Assembly (NCBI RefSeq): GCF_026625885.1
Contig: NZ_CP113068.1
Span: 4,960,001 to 5,024,000 of the forward strand
Reading direction: 5' to 3'
Length of the DNA stretch: 64,000 nt
Source of the DNA: Roseateles sp. SL47
GTDB lineage: Bacteria; Pseudomonadota; Gammaproteobacteria; Burkholderiales; Burkholderiaceae_C
The translations under genes were made by a program, and so were the position numbers. Shown here piece by piece: positions 24,433-33,694 of the stretch. Numbering within the stretch: the stretch's first letter is position 1; each line of letters begins with the position of its first letter. Under the pieces are notes generated by a model. That model was not told where the DNA came from, ran no database searches, and worked only from the letters and a program-made list of their open reading frames with translations.

Positions 24433-25086
24433 TCAGAACGTGAAGTGCGAGCCGGTGTCAAAGCCAGGCAGACGCTCCACCACCGTCTCGAACAGGTTCT
24501 CACGCTTGAATTCGCGCTCACCGGTCCGGTAGGTGATGGTGGCCGTCATGGCCGGCTCGTCGCCGATGATGGCCCCCAGGCGCCCACCCACCTTGAGTTG
24601 GTCCAGCAGGGCCTGCGGCACCTGATGCACCGACCCCGACAGCAGGATCACGTCAAACGGGGCTTCATTGGCCAGGCCCTTGGCCCCGTCGCCCTCCACC
24701 ACCGTGACGTTCAGCAGCCCCGCACGGCGCAGCGATTCACGCGCCTGTGCCGCCAGCGCGGCATCCCGCTCGATGGTGAACACCTGTTGCACCTTGTAGC
24801 CCAGCAGGGCCGCCAGGTAGCCGGTGCCGGTGCCGATTTCCAACACCTTCTCATGGCGCTTGACCTGCAACTCCTGCATCCAGCGGGCTTCCACCCGGGG
24901 CGGCAGCGCATGGCGCCCCGGGCCCAGCGGCAGCTCGACGTCGGTGAAGGCCTTGTCGCGCAGCGGTGCGGGGACGAAGTCCTCGCGCTTCACGACGGCC
25001 AGCAGATCCAGCACGGAGGTATCCAGCACATCCCAGGGGCGGATCTGCTGCTCGATCATGTTGAAGCGGGCTTTTTCGAAGTTCAT
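24433..25086 (-). CDS. protein-L-isoaspartate O-methyltransferase-like protein
   Basis: ATG 25086 yields 217 residues starting 'MNFEKARFNMIEQQIRPW'. The S-adenosylmethionine site is 'VLEIGTGTGYLAALL' (about 79-93) with an acidic strand end in 'VFTIERD' and a 'VVEGDGAKGL' motif. It belongs to the Pcm family by fold, but the N-terminal part that shapes the isoaspartate pocket is of the diverged type common next to tolC in Burkholderiales. True isoaspartate repair is therefore not certain; another methyl acceptor is possible. Confidence 0.78.
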   Translation of the reverse strand: MNFEKARFNMIEQQIRPWDVLDTSVLDLLAVVKREDFVPAPLRDKAFTDVELPLGPGRHALPPRVEARWMQELQVKRHEKVLEIGTGTGYLAALLGYKVQQVFTIERDAALAAQARESLRRAGLLNVTVVEGDGAKGLANEAPFDVILLSGSVHQVPQALLDQLKVGGRLGAIIGDEPAMTATITYRTGEREFKRENLFETVVERLPGFDTGSHFTF

Positions 25087-25133
25087 GTCCAGTCCTTCCG
25101 GTGGCCCCATGGCGCACCGATGCGGGCGATATT

Positions 25134-25814
25134 CTAGGCGTCGACGCGCGGCATGCCGTCGTCGCGCGGGCGGTTGAGAAGTCCCTTGAAAAGCAGCTCC
25201 ATGTGCAGCTCAATCACCGCTTCAGGTTGTTTCTTGGGTCCGAGGTCCAGGCCGCAGGCGCCAATGGAGTATTGATGCAGCACCATGTGCAGGATCGGGC
25301 CGATCAGCACATGCACAGCCGTGTCAGGGTCCACCGGCCGGAATTCCCCGCTGGCTACGCCGCGGCGGACGACTTCAGCCAGCATGTTGCAGCTGGGGTC
25401 GATGACCTCATCCACGTAGAACGCGGCAATGTCCGGGAAGTTGCGGGCCTCGGCCAGCATGATCTTCATGATGCCGCCCGCCGGGGTCAGCCCCAGCCGC
25501 ATCCACCATTCACGCATCAGCCAGACCAGCAGATCGGCCATCGGGCCCTGATGCTTATCCAGCCCTTCCCGACCTTCGGCGATCTTGCTGCCCAGCGACT
25601 CTCGAATCACCGCCTTGAACAGCTCTTCCTTGGAGGGGTAATACAGATAGAGCGTGCCCTTGGACACTCCCGCCCGCGCGGCCACCTCTTCCGACCGGGT
25701 GGCGGCAAAGCCCTTCTCGACAAACAACGCCAGGGCCGCGTCCAGCAGTTCCTGCGGACGAGCCTCTTTGCGCCGCTGACGCAGTGCGATGGGTTCCTTG
25801 GATGGGGACGACAT
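25134..25814 (-). CDS. TetR-family transcriptional regulator
   Basis: The 226-residue protein has a clear N-terminal HTH ('RPQELLDAALALFVEKGFAAT', then 'VAARAGVSKGTLYLYYPSKEELF', in residues about 19-66) and a mostly helical ligand-binding C-terminal domain. It is the first gene of the run that ends in tolC, and a perfect palindrome lies just ahead of its start codon, so it almost certainly represses itself and perhaps the rest of the unit. Together with tolC this suggests control of efflux by a toxic ligand, but no pump gene is in the window. Confidence 0.92.
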   Translation of the reverse strand: MSSPSKEPIALRQRRKEARPQELLDAALALFVEKGFAATRSEEVAARAGVSKGTLYLYYPSKEELFKAVIRESLGSKIAEGREGLDKHQGPMADLLVWLMREWWMRLGLTPAGGIMKIMLAEARNFPDIAAFYVDEVIDPSCNMLAEVVRRGVASGEFRPVDPDTAVHVLIGPILHMVLHQYSIGACGLDLGPKKQPEAVIELHMELLFKGLLNRPRDDGMPRVDA

Positions 25815-25817
25815 GTT

Positions 25818-25843
25818 CAGTACTGACTAACCGGTCAGTACTG
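25818..25843 (-). promoter_or_regulatory. TetR operator palindrome
   Basis: CAGTACTGAC (25818-25827) and GTCAGTACTG (25834-25843) are perfect 10-bp arms separated by six bases (TAACCG), the usual geometry for a TetR-type dimer. It starts four bases upstream of the regulator's ATG, over the ribosome site, so binding would block both initiation of translation and any promoter there. Confidence 0.8.
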
Positions 25844-25930
25844 TAGCGCTGCGCAGGAGGAGCGGCAAGCGGCCAAGCCCTGAAGAACGGGGGAGCGCAA
25901 GCTGACGGGGCCTTCACGCGCCCGTCCTCA

Positions 25931-25974
25931 AGCTGTCTGCGAGCTGTCTGCGAGCTGTCTGCGAGCCGTCTGTA
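25931..25974. repeat. 11-bp tandem repeat
   Basis: Three exact copies of AGCTGTCTGCG and a fourth degenerate one lie in the 256-base gap between the TetR operator and uppP. The unit is not a multiple of three and the region is noncoding. Nothing else is seen in the gap. Confidence 0.7.
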
Positions 25975-26099
25975 CGCTTTCCAAGGTTCATTCAAGGGTA
26001 TCTGACGGTGAGTGTGCTGCTAATTCACCCGTATCGGCCGCTATCATGCGCCGGCTCCGCCCCGATGTCCGGAAAGCGGACGGTAGCCACCTGGAGTTG

Positions 26100-26930
26100 A
26101 TGTTGGACACAGTGATGTTGATCAAAGCCGCGATCATGGGGATCGTGGAAGGCCTGACCGAATTTCTGCCGATCTCCTCGACCGGCCACCTGATCCTCGC
26201 CGGCTCGCTGCTCGGTGGTTTCAGCGACACCAAGGGCAAGGTCTTTGAGATCGCCATCCAGACCGGGGCCATCCTGGCGGTCATCATCGTCTACTGGCAA
26301 CGCCTGCGGGAGACCGCCGCCGGCCTGGGCAATGATGTCCGCGCCCGCCGCTTTGTGCTGAACGTGCTGATCGGCTTCCTGCCCGCCGTCATTCTGGGCC
26401 TGCTGTTTGGCAAGGCCATCAAGGCCCACCTGTTCACCCCGATCGTGGTGGCCACCACCTTCATCGTGGGCGGCTTCATCATCCTGTGGGCCGAACGACG
26501 CCCGGCCAGCACCATACGTGTGCAGGAGGTGGACCAGATGACGCCGCTGGACGCCCTCAAGGTCGGCCTGGTGCAATGCCTGGCCATGGTGCCAGGCACC
26601 AGCCGTTCGGGCTCCACCATCATCGGCGGCATGCTGCTGGGCCTCTCGCGCAAGGCGGCCACCGATTTCAGCTTCTTCCTGGCCATCCCCACGCTGATTG
26701 GCGCCGGGCTCTACAGCCTCTACAAGGAACGCGAGGCCCTGGCCGTGGCGGACGTACCGCTGTTTGCCGTGGGCCTGCTGTTCTCCTTCATCAGCGCCTG
26801 GATCTGCGTGCGCTGGCTGCTGCGCTACATCGCCAGCCACAGCTTTGTGCCGTTTGCCTGGTACCGCATCGCCTTCGGCATCGTTGTGCTGGTGACCGCC
26901 TATACCGGCGTGGTGGTCTGGCAGGACTGA
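26100..26930 (+). CDS. uppP: undecaprenyl-diphosphatase UppP (BacA)
   Basis: ATG 26100 with GGAG just upstream gives 276 residues; an ATG 15 bases later is possible. The two UppP signatures are present: '[14 protein letters not shown]' (near 20-33) and '[10 protein letters not shown]' (near 165-175). About eight membrane segments are visible. The enzyme recycles undecaprenyl pyrophosphate to the monophosphate carrier needed for peptidoglycan and O-antigen, and overproduction gives bacitracin resistance. It stands alone between tetR and map. Confidence 0.95.
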   Translation: MLDTVMLIKAAIMGIVEGLTEFLPISSTGHLILAGSLLGGFSDTKGKVFEIAIQTGAILAVIIVYWQRLRETAAGLGNDVRARRFVLNVLIGFLPAVILGLLFGKAIKAHLFTPIVVATTFIVGGFIILWAERRPASTIRVQEVDQMTPLDALKVGLVQCLAMVPGTSRSGSTIIGGMLLGLSRKAATDFSFFLAIPTLIGAGLYSLYKEREALAVADVPLFAVGLLFSFISAWICVRWLLRYIASHSFVPFAWYRIAFGIVVLVTAYTGVVVWQD

Positions 26931-26943
26931 TCCACCCGCAGGC

Positions 26944-26964
26944 GACGGCTTTTATCAAGCCGTC
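26944..26964 (+). terminator. hairpin after uppP
   Basis: GACGGCTT / AAGCCGTC with a five-base loop lies 14 bases past the uppP stop. There is only a late GTTTT instead of a direct T-run, so termination here is possible but weakly supported. Confidence 0.4.
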
Positions 26965-27066
26965 CCGGGGGTTTTCAACGGGTCAGATCCTGCCGGACGG
27001 GCACTTCGTCGCACCCGGCTGACCCTGTTGCCCGCCTGACCAGGCGCCGGTCGCTAGAATTGCCGC

Positions 27067-27885
27067 ATGACCATCACGATCAAGACCGGCGCCGACATCG
27101 ACGCCATGCGCATCGCCGGCCGCCTCGCTTCCGAGGTGCTGGACATGCTCACCCCGCATGTCAAACCGGGCGTGACGACCGAACACCTGGACCAGCTGGC
27201 CCACGACTACATCGTCAACGTCCAGCAGGCCATTCCGGCCCCACTGAACTACCAGCCGCCGGGCTACACGCCCTACCCCAAGTCCATCTGCACCTCGATC
27301 AACCATCAGGTGTGCCATGGCATCCCGAACGACCGCCCGCTGAAGAACGGTGACATCGTCAACATCGATGTGACGGTCATCAAGGACGGTTGGCATGGGG
27401 ATACCAGCCGCATGTTTGTGGTGGGAGAAGGCTCGATTGCCGCCAAGCGGCTGTGCAGCTTTACCTACGAAGCCATGTGGAAGGGCATCCAGAAGGTCAA
27501 GCCGGGCGCCCGCCTGGGCGACATCGGCCATGCCATCCAGACCTTTGCCGAAAGCGCCGGGTTCTCGGTGGTGCGCGAATTCTGCGGCCACGGCATCGGC
27601 CAGAAGTTCCATGAAGAACCGCAGGTGCTGCATTACGGCCGCCCCGGCACGCTGGAAGAGCTGGTCCCTGGCATGGTGTTCACCATCGAACCGATGATCA
27701 ACGCCGGCCGCCGTGAGATTGGCGAGATGCGCGACGGCTGGACCATCGTCACCAAGGACCGCTCGCTGTCCGCCCAATGGGAGCACACCGTGCTGGTGAC
27801 CGACACCGGTTATGAAATCCTGACCCAGTCGGCCGGCACCCCTGCGCCGCCGGCGTTTGTGCAGCCTCAGGTGGCTTCGGCCTGA
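27067..27885 (+). CDS. map: methionine aminopeptidase, type I
   Basis: The 272-residue protein shows the pita-bread fold markers: the first metal Asp in 'NIDVTVIKDGWHGDTSRMF', His in 'FCGHGIGQKFHEEPQVLHY', Glu in 'FTIEPMI', and the last Glu in 'QWEHTVLVTD'. All five metal ligands are present. It removes the initiator methionine from nascent proteins. It is followed closely by glnD on the same strand. The last 20 residues are an Ala/Pro tail. Confidence 0.96.
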   Translation: MTITIKTGADIDAMRIAGRLASEVLDMLTPHVKPGVTTEHLDQLAHDYIVNVQQAIPAPLNYQPPGYTPYPKSICTSINHQVCHGIPNDRPLKNGDIVNIDVTVIKDGWHGDTSRMFVVGEGSIAAKRLCSFTYEAMWKGIQKVKPGARLGDIGHAIQTFAESAGFSVVREFCGHGIGQKFHEEPQVLHYGRPGTLEELVPGMVFTIEPMINAGRREIGEMRDGWTIVTKDRSLSAQWEHTVLVTDTGYEILTQSAGTPAPPAFVQPQVASA

Positions 27886-27955
27886 TCCATGCGGCGCTCA
27901 GGGCTGAACGCCGCCGGATGGGCCCGCCGCCAGCGCTTTCCATGAGCACCAGTCC

Positions 27956-30631
27956 ATGAGTGCAGTCCCTGCTCCAGCGGCCGCCCCAGCGGCATCCTCC
28001 GACTCCCCGGCCTCGCCCCCCTGCAGCCCTCCCCCGGAGGCGCCGCTGAGCATCGCCACCCTCCGCCAGGACTTCAAGGCCGGCAAGCTGGCCCTGCTGC
28101 ACGAGTTTGCCCAGGCCAAACCGTCCGTGTCTGCCGCCACGCGGCTGATGCGGCTGCTGGCCCGCCATGTCGACGCCACGCTCCAGGGGCTTTGGACCTG
28201 GTCCGGCCTGGCCACGCAGGCGCCGGAGGCCGCGCTGGTGGCGGTGGGGGGCTATGGGCGCGGCGAGCTGTTCCCGCATTCGGATGTGGATGTGCTGCTG
28301 CTGTTGCCCGAAGGGCTGGCCGCCGACCAGCCCGGCCCGCTGAAGCAGGCCATCGAATCCTTCATCACCGCCTGCTGGGACATCGGCCTGGAGATCGGCT
28401 CGTCGGTCCGCACCGTGCGTGAATGCCTGGACGAAGCGGCCGGTGACGTCACCATCCAGACCGCCCTGCTTGAATCCCGCTGGCTCGCGGGGGGCAAACC
28501 GCTGGTGCGCCAGTTCGACAAGGCCTTCTGCAAGGCCCTGGACCCACGCGCCTTCATGCGGGCCAAGACGCTGGAAATGCGCCAGCGCCACACCAAATAC
28601 GAAGACACGCCCTACGCGCTGGAGCCCAACTGCAAAGAAAGCCCCGGCGGGCTGCGCGACCTGCAGGTGCTGATCTGGATTGCCCGGGCAGCCGCACTCG
28701 GCAAGACCTGGGCGCAACTGGCCGCCAAGGGGCTGATCACCTCGCTGGAAGCGCGGGCGTTGCAGCGCAATGAAGGGGTGCTCAAGCTGATCCGCTGCCG
28801 CCTGCACATCGTGGCGGGCCGGCGTGAAGACCGGCTGGTCTTCGACCTGCAGACCGCCGTGGCCGAGAGCTTCGGTTATGCCTCCACCCCGTCGCTGCGC
28901 GCCTCGGAGCACCTGATGCGCCGCTATTACTGGGCGGCCAAGGCGGTGACGCAGCTCAACCTCATCACCCTGCTCAACCTCGAAGAACAGATCAACGGCA
29001 CACGAGACAACGAGCTGCGGCCGGTCAACGAGTTCTTCGTGGAACGCTCCGGCATGCTGGAGGTCGCCACCGACGATCTGTACGAGCGCCATCCGGAGGC
29101 CATCCTCCAGACCTTCCTGGTCTATCAGCAGGCACCTGGCATCAAGGGCCTGTCGGCCAAGACGCTGCGGGCGCTTTATCACGCCCGGGGCCTGATGAAC
29201 AGCGGCTTTCGGCGCGACCCGGTCAACCGCGCCACCTTCCTGAGCATCCTGCAGCAGATGCAGGGGCAGACCCACGCCTTCCGGTTGATGAACCAGACCT
29301 CGGTGCTGGGGCGTTACCTGTGGCCGTTCCGCGCCATCGTCGGGCAGATGCAGCACGACCTGTTCCACGTCTACACGGTGGACCAGCACATCCTGATGGT
29401 GCTGCGCAATGTCCGGCGTTTCTGCGTGCCGGAGCACACCCACGAATATCCGTTCTGCTCCCAACTGGCCGTGCAGTTCGACCGGCCGGAGGTGCTCTAC
29501 ATTGCCGCCCTCTTCCATGACATTGCCAAGGGCCGCGGCGGAGACCATTCCGAGCTGGGGGCCATCGAGGCGCGTCGTTTCTGCCGGGCCCACAGCCTGT
29601 CGAAGGAGGATGCGGAGCTGGTGGAATTCCTGGTGGAGCATCACCTGACCCTCTCCCGGGTGGCCCAGAAGGAAGACCTGTCCGACCCCGACGTCATCGA
29701 GCAGTTCGCCACGCTGGTGAAGGATGAGCGCCATCTCACCGCGCTGTATCTGCTGACGGTGGCCGACATCCGTGGCACTGGCCCCAAGGTATGGAATGCC
29801 TGGAAGGGCAAGCTGCTGGAGGACTGCTACCGCCTGACGCTGCGCGCGCTGGGTGGGGCCAAACCGAATCTCGCCGCCGAAATCGAGGGGCGCAAGACCG
29901 AAGCACGGCACGCGCTGGCGCTGCTGGCCCAACTGCCGGGCACCGAAGACGCGCTCTGGAAGACGCTGGATCTGAGCTACTTTGCACGCCACGACGCGCA
30001 GGACCTGGCCTGGCATGCCCGCGCCCTCTGGCGCCATGTGGACAGCTCCGCGCCGGTGGTCCGGGCCCGCCCTTCACCGGTGGGTGAAGGGCTGCAGGTG
30101 CTGGTGTATGCGCGGGATCTGCAGGACCTGTTCGCCCGCATCTGCGGCTACTTCGACGGCGCCGGCTTCAACATCCTGGATGCCAAGGTGCACACCACAC
30201 GCACCGGCTACGCGCTGGACACCTTCCAGGTGATCGCCCCGGAACTGGACCTGCATCACCGCGACCTGACGGCGCTGGTGGAATCCAAGCTGTCCCAGGC
30301 CCTGGTGTCGCCGAACCCACTGCCAGAACCACGCAAGGGACGGTTGTCCCGCCGGGTGAAGAGTTTCCCCTTCACCCCCCGGGTGGACCTGCGCCCGGAT
30401 GAACGAGCCCAGCGCTGGCTGCTGTCGGTGAGCGCGACCGACCGCGCCGGGCTGCTGTATGGGATCGCCCGGGTGCTGGCCCGCCACGGCATCAACCTGC
30501 AACTGGCCAAGGTCTCCACCCTGGGCGAGCGGGTGGAAGACACCTTCCTGCTGGACGGTGCCGCCCTGCAGCAGAGCCGGCTGCAACTGCAGATCGAGGG
30601 CGAGCTGCTGGATGTCCTGTCGGTCAACTGA
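27956..30631 (+). CDS. glnD: [protein-PII] uridylyltransferase / uridylyl-removing enzyme
   Basis: The 891-residue protein has an N-terminal Ala/Pro-rich stretch, then the nucleotidyltransferase site '[20 protein letters not shown]' near 100, a GlnD linker region, an HD hydrolase domain ('[19 protein letters not shown]', near 520), and two ACT domains at the C-terminus ('[19 protein letters not shown]', '[20 protein letters not shown]'). It reads glutamine and adds or removes UMP on PII, so controlling nitrogen metabolism. The map-glnD order is conserved in Proteobacteria. Confidence 0.96.
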   Translation: MSAVPAPAAAPAASSDSPASPPCSPPPEAPLSIATLRQDFKAGKLALLHEFAQAKPSVSAATRLMRLLARHVDATLQGLWTWSGLATQAPEAALVAVGGYGRGELFPHSDVDVLLLLPEGLAADQPGPLKQAIESFITACWDIGLEIGSSVRTVRECLDEAAGDVTIQTALLESRWLAGGKPLVRQFDKAFCKALDPRAFMRAKTLEMRQRHTKYEDTPYALEPNCKESPGGLRDLQVLIWIARAAALGKTWAQLAAKGLITSLEARALQRNEGVLKLIRCRLHIVAGRREDRLVFDLQTAVAESFGYASTPSLRASEHLMRRYYWAAKAVTQLNLITLLNLEEQINGTRDNELRPVNEFFVERSGMLEVATDDLYERHPEAILQTFLVYQQAPGIKGLSAKTLRALYHARGLMNSGFRRDPVNRATFLSILQQMQGQTHAFRLMNQTSVLGRYLWPFRAIVGQMQHDLFHVYTVDQHILMVLRNVRRFCVPEHTHEYPFCSQLAVQFDRPEVLYIAALFHDIAKGRGGDHSELGAIEARRFCRAHSLSKEDAELVEFLVEHHLTLSRVAQKEDLSDPDVIEQFATLVKDERHLTALYLLTVADIRGTGPKVWNAWKGKLLEDCYRLTLRALGGAKPNLAAEIEGRKTEARHALALLAQLPGTEDALWKTLDLSYFARHDAQDLAWHARALWRHVDSSAPVVRARPSPVGEGLQVLVYARDLQDLFARICGYFDGAGFNILDAKVHTTRTGYALDTFQVIAPELDLHHRDLTALVESKLSQALVSPNPLPEPRKGRLSRRVKSFPFTPRVDLRPDERAQRWLLSVSATDRAGLLYGIARVLARHGINLQLAKVSTLGERVEDTFLLDGAALQQSRLQLQIEGELLDVLSVN

Positions 30632-30643
30632 GAACACGGTCTG

Positions 30644-31714
30644 AATCCCTATCACACCATCTCCTCGTCCGAAGCCTTTGCCCGGCTGGACCAGTTCCAC
30701 CACATCATCGATGTGCGAACGCCGCTGGAATTTGCGGAAGACCACCTGCCCGGCGCGTTGAACTGGCCGGTGCTGAGCAACGAAGAACGGGTGACGGTAG
30801 GCACGCTCTACCGCCAGGATCCGCTGGAGGCGCGCAAGGTGGGCGCCGCCATGGTGGCTCGCAACATCGCCCGACATCTGGATGAACAACGTGGCCTGAT
30901 GCAGAAGCACTGGCGCCCGTTGGTCTACTGCTGGCGGGGTGGCCAGCGTTCGGGCAGCATGAACTGGTTTCTCAACCAGATCGGCTTCAAGTCCAAGCAG
31001 TTGGTCGGCGGGTACAAGGCCTTCCGTGGCGAGGTGCGCAAGACGCTGGACGAGCAACCGTCACGGCTGCGCTTTGTGGTGCTGTGCGGCCGCACCGGCA
31101 CCGGCAAGACCCGGCTGCTGCGCCATCTGGCCCAACAGGGCGAGCAGGTGCTGGATCTGGAAGGTCTGGCGCTGCATCGCGGGTCGGTGCTGGGCGCCCT
31201 GCCAGATCAACCCCAGCCCAGCCAGAAGGCCTTTGACACCGCTCTGTGGCAAGCCCTCTCCCGACTGGACCCCCAGCACCCGGTGTTTGTGGAAAGCGAA
31301 AGCCGCAAGATCGGCAGCGTGCAGTTACCCGACTCACTGCATCAGCAGTTGCGCGATCGTGGGCACTGCATCTGGGTGTCGATGGAAGACACCGGGCGGG
31401 TGCAATTGCTGCTGGAGGACTATGCGCACTTCCAGTCCCAGCCGGCAGCGTTTGGCGCGCTGCTGGAAGGCCTGGTGAGCCTGCGTGGCCGGGAACGGGT
31501 GCGGCGCTGGCAGGCGATGGCCACGGCCGGCCAGTGGGCGGAGGTGTTTGGCGAGCTGATGCGGGACCACTACGACCCCGGCTATGAACGTTCGCTCACC
31601 AACCACTTCCCGCAGTTGGCGCAGGCGCCTCGGCTGGCGCTGATGGATGCCAGCGCCAGCGAGCTGGCGCGTGTGGCCTGCGATGTGCGGACGCTGGTGA
31701 ATCCAGCGGGTTGA
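30644..31714 (+). CDS. mnmH: tRNA 2-selenouridine/geranyl-2-thiouridine synthase, probable CTG start
   Basis: Homology begins well before the first ATG/GTG/TTG: the frame is open back to the glnD stop and reads 'LNPYHTISSSEAFARLDQFHHIIDVRTPLEF', the normal first strand and helix of the rhodanese domain. The only fitting codon is CTG at 30644; a GTG at 30713 would cut off the first 23 residues. The rhodanese loop has its Cys in 'YCWRGGQRSGSM', and a P-loop follows in 'GRTGTGKTRLLRHL'. The enzyme swaps sulfur for selenium in the wobble uridine of certain tRNAs. It is 356 residues from the CTG. A point change from ATG is as likely as real CTG use. Confidence 0.85.
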   Translation, partial: NPYHTISSSEAFARLDQFHHIIDVRTPLEFAEDHLPGALNWPVLSNEERVTVGTLYRQDPLEARKVGAAMVARNIARHLDEQRGLMQKHWRPLVYCWRGGQRSGSMNWFLNQIGFKSKQLVGGYKAFRGEVRKTLDEQPSRLRFVVLCGRTGTGKTRLLRHLAQQGEQVLDLEGLALHRGSVLGALPDQPQPSQKAFDTALWQALSRLDPQHPVFVESESRKIGSVQLPDSLHQQLRDRGHCIWVSMEDTGRVQLLLEDYAHFQSQPAAFGALLEGLVSLRGRERVRRWQAMATAGQWAEVFGELMRDHYDPGYERSLTNHFPQLAQAPRLALMDASASELARVACDVRTLVNPAG

Positions 31715-31743
31715 GCACACAGGGGCCGGACGCTCGGCCCACG

Positions 31744-31856
31744 GGCGGCACCAAGGCCGCCCGATTCGCAAGCTGGCGGCACCAAGGCCGCCCGATTCGC
31801 AAGCTGGCGGCACCAAGCCCGCCAGATTCGCAAATTGGCGGCACCCAGGCCGCCAG
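31744..31856. repeat. 31-bp tandem repeat, 3.6 copies
   Basis: Units start at 31744, 31775, 31806 and 31837 (partial). Each begins GGCGGCACCAAGGCCGCC, which can fold as GGCGG/CCGCC, followed by a GATTCGCAAGCT-like stretch. Copies one and two are identical; three and four have drifted. The array fills the gap between the convergent mnmH and FKBP genes, so its hairpins may act as a transcription barrier. Confidence 0.85.
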
Positions 31857-31876
31857 AGCCCTCCGCGCGATGCGGA

Positions 31877-32599
31877 TCAGACCGCCAGCAGCTCCACTTC
31901 AAACAGCAGCGTGGCATGCGGGGGAATCACACCCCCCGCACCGTAAGCCCCATAACCCAGCTCCGACGGGATGACCAGATAACGGGTGCCGCCCACCTTC
32001 ATGCCCTGCACACCTTCGTCCCAGCCCTGGATCACTTCGCCGCCCCCCAGATGGAAGCGGAAGGGATCACGACGGTCCTTGCTGGAGTCAAACTTGCGGC
32101 CGCGCTGGCCGTCCTTGAACAGCCAGCCGGTGTAGTGCACGGTCACGCGCTTGCCCGCTTCAGCCACGGCGCCCTCGCCTTCCACGGTGTCCTGGAATTG
32201 CAGGCCGCTGGCGGTGCTGGTCAGGGTCAGCGAGATCGGTTCCGCACCGCCGCTCACCCCCAGCAGTTCCACTTCGAACATCAGGGTGGCGTTGGGCGGA
32301 ATCACGCCGCCCGCGCCGCGCGCACCATAACCCAGGTTGGGAGGAATGATCAGCACACGGGTGCCACCCACCTGCATGCCCTGCACACCTTCGTCCCAGC
32401 CCTTGATGACCATGCCGCCATCCAATTCGAACTCAAACGGCTCGCCCCGGTCCTTGCTGGAGTCGAACTTGGCGCCCTTCTGGCCGTCCTGATAGAGCCA
32501 GCCGGTGTAATGCACCTGGACGTCCTGGCCGGCCTTGGCGGTGGCGCCGGTCCCCGGCGTGGTGTCTTCGTATTGCAGGCCGCTGGCGGTGCTGGTCAT
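31877..32599 (-). CDS. tandem two-domain FKBP-type peptidyl-prolyl isomerase
   Basis: ATG 32599 ('[12 protein letters not shown]') gives 240 residues with two complete FKBP domains (about 1-115 and 122-240). Both carry the conserved 'VHYTGWL', 'KFDSSKDR', '[12 protein letters not shown]' or '[12 protein letters not shown]', and '[15 protein letters not shown]' or '[15 protein letters not shown]' segments. The two halves are close to each other, so the gene arose by recent internal duplication. No signal peptide, so cytoplasmic. Most bacterial homologues have a single domain of this type; the doubled form is unusual. Confidence 0.93.
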   Translation of the reverse strand: MTSTASGLQYEDTTPGTGATAKAGQDVQVHYTGWLYQDGQKGAKFDSSKDRGEPFEFELDGGMVIKGWDEGVQGMQVGGTRVLIIPPNLGYGARGAGGVIPPNATLMFEVELLGVSGGAEPISLTLTSTASGLQFQDTVEGEGAVAEAGKRVTVHYTGWLFKDGQRGRKFDSSKDRRDPFRFHLGGGEVIQGWDEGVQGMKVGGTRYLVIPSELGYGAYGAGGVIPPHATLLFEVELLAV

Positions 32600-32646
32600 G
32601 GTTGTCCTTTGTATTGCAAAACCTGAATGATGCCAGCCCTTGGAGG

Positions 32647-33573
32647 CTATTGCGGCGACATGAACACGCCCCATCGCTCGCGCCAGGCCTCGACGGCCGC
32701 CGCCCGCCACTCCGCAGCGGTCGTGCCGGGCAACTCCGGCAAGCGCAGCGAGGCCGCCGCCCGCCGCAACGCCGCCAGCGGATCGGCCAGGTCCAGCGCC
32801 TGCGCGCCGTTCTGCTTGGATAGCTTTTCGCCGTTCTCCCCCAGGACCAGTGGGGTATGGAGATATCGCGGGGTCGGCAGCCCAAGCAATTGCTGCAGGC
32901 GGACCTGCCGGGGCGTGTTATCGGCCAGATCTTCGCCGCGCACGACGTCGGTGATGTCCTGCCACCCGTCGTCCACCACCACGGCCAGTTGATACGCCCA
33001 CAGGCCATCAGCGCGCAGCAGGACGAAGTCCCCCACGTCGCGGGTGAGGTTCTGGCGCTGGGGACCCAGGCGTCGATCCACCCAGTCGATCTCCAGGTCC
33101 GAGGTGTCGGAGGCCGTACTCAGCAGCCGCCAGGCTCGCGCTGCTTTGCCCTGCAGGCCATGACGGCAGGTGCCGGGATACACCAGCTCGCCATGCCGCT
33201 CCCGCCCACCGCCCTGCGCTTCAATGGCTTGGGCAATGTCCTTGCGCGAGCATCCGCAGGGATACGCCCAGTGACCTTCCACCAGCCCCTCAAGGGCTTG
33301 TCGGTAACGTGCCTCCTGCGCCGACGCGGACTGCCAGACCGGTGGTTCGTCGGGCACCAGCCCCACCTGGGTCAGCTGGGACAGGATCACCTGATCAAGC
33401 CCCGGCGGGCAGCGCGGCCGGTCCACATCCTCGATGCGGACCAGCCAGCTACCTTCATGGGCCCGTGCATCCAGCCAGCTGGCCAGCGCCGCCACCAGTG
33501 ATCCCTCATGCAGGGGGCCGGTCGGGGATGGCGCAAAGCGACCCCGATAGGCGCAGACCCGATCGGTGCTCAA
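32647..33573 (-). CDS. gluQ: glutamyl-Q tRNA(Asp) synthetase
   Basis: TTG 33573 is the best start, with GGAG eight bases upstream; the frame extends further but the extra residues are Arg/Gly/Pro-rich and non-homologous. The 308-residue protein has the class I signature '[15 protein letters not shown]' (HIGH-like), a zinc site with 'CGCSRKD' and later 'YPGTCRHG', and a KMSKS-like 'EKLSKQNG'. It lacks the anticodon-binding domain of GltX. It attaches glutamate to queuosine in tRNA-Asp. It lies 47 bases downstream of the FKBP start and shares its strand. Confidence 0.92.
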   Translation of the reverse strand: MSTDRVCAYRGRFAPSPTGPLHEGSLVAALASWLDARAHEGSWLVRIEDVDRPRCPPGLDQVILSQLTQVGLVPDEPPVWQSASAQEARYRQALEGLVEGHWAYPCGCSRKDIAQAIEAQGGGRERHGELVYPGTCRHGLQGKAARAWRLLSTASDTSDLEIDWVDRRLGPQRQNLTRDVGDFVLLRADGLWAYQLAVVVDDGWQDITDVVRGEDLADNTPRQVRLQQLLGLPTPRYLHTPLVLGENGEKLSKQNGAQALDLADPLAALRRAAASLRLPELPGTTAAEWRAAAVEAWRERWGVFMSPQ

Positions 33574-33694
33574 CGCGGCAACTCCAACGGGTCGGCAGTC
33601 GCCGGGCGGGCCCCTTCCGGGGGGACATCCCCCCCGCCGCCGCCCGGCCTCTCGCATCCCGAATCGATACGACCGCTATCAGCCGGCGCCCCCA

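Noticed and set aside
27749..30037. 762-residue ORF opposite map/glnD
   Set aside because: Antisense shadow; crosses two certain genes.
31744..31856. Possible CRISPR array
   Set aside because: Repeats are directly joined with no unique spacers; same for all other tandem repeats in the window.
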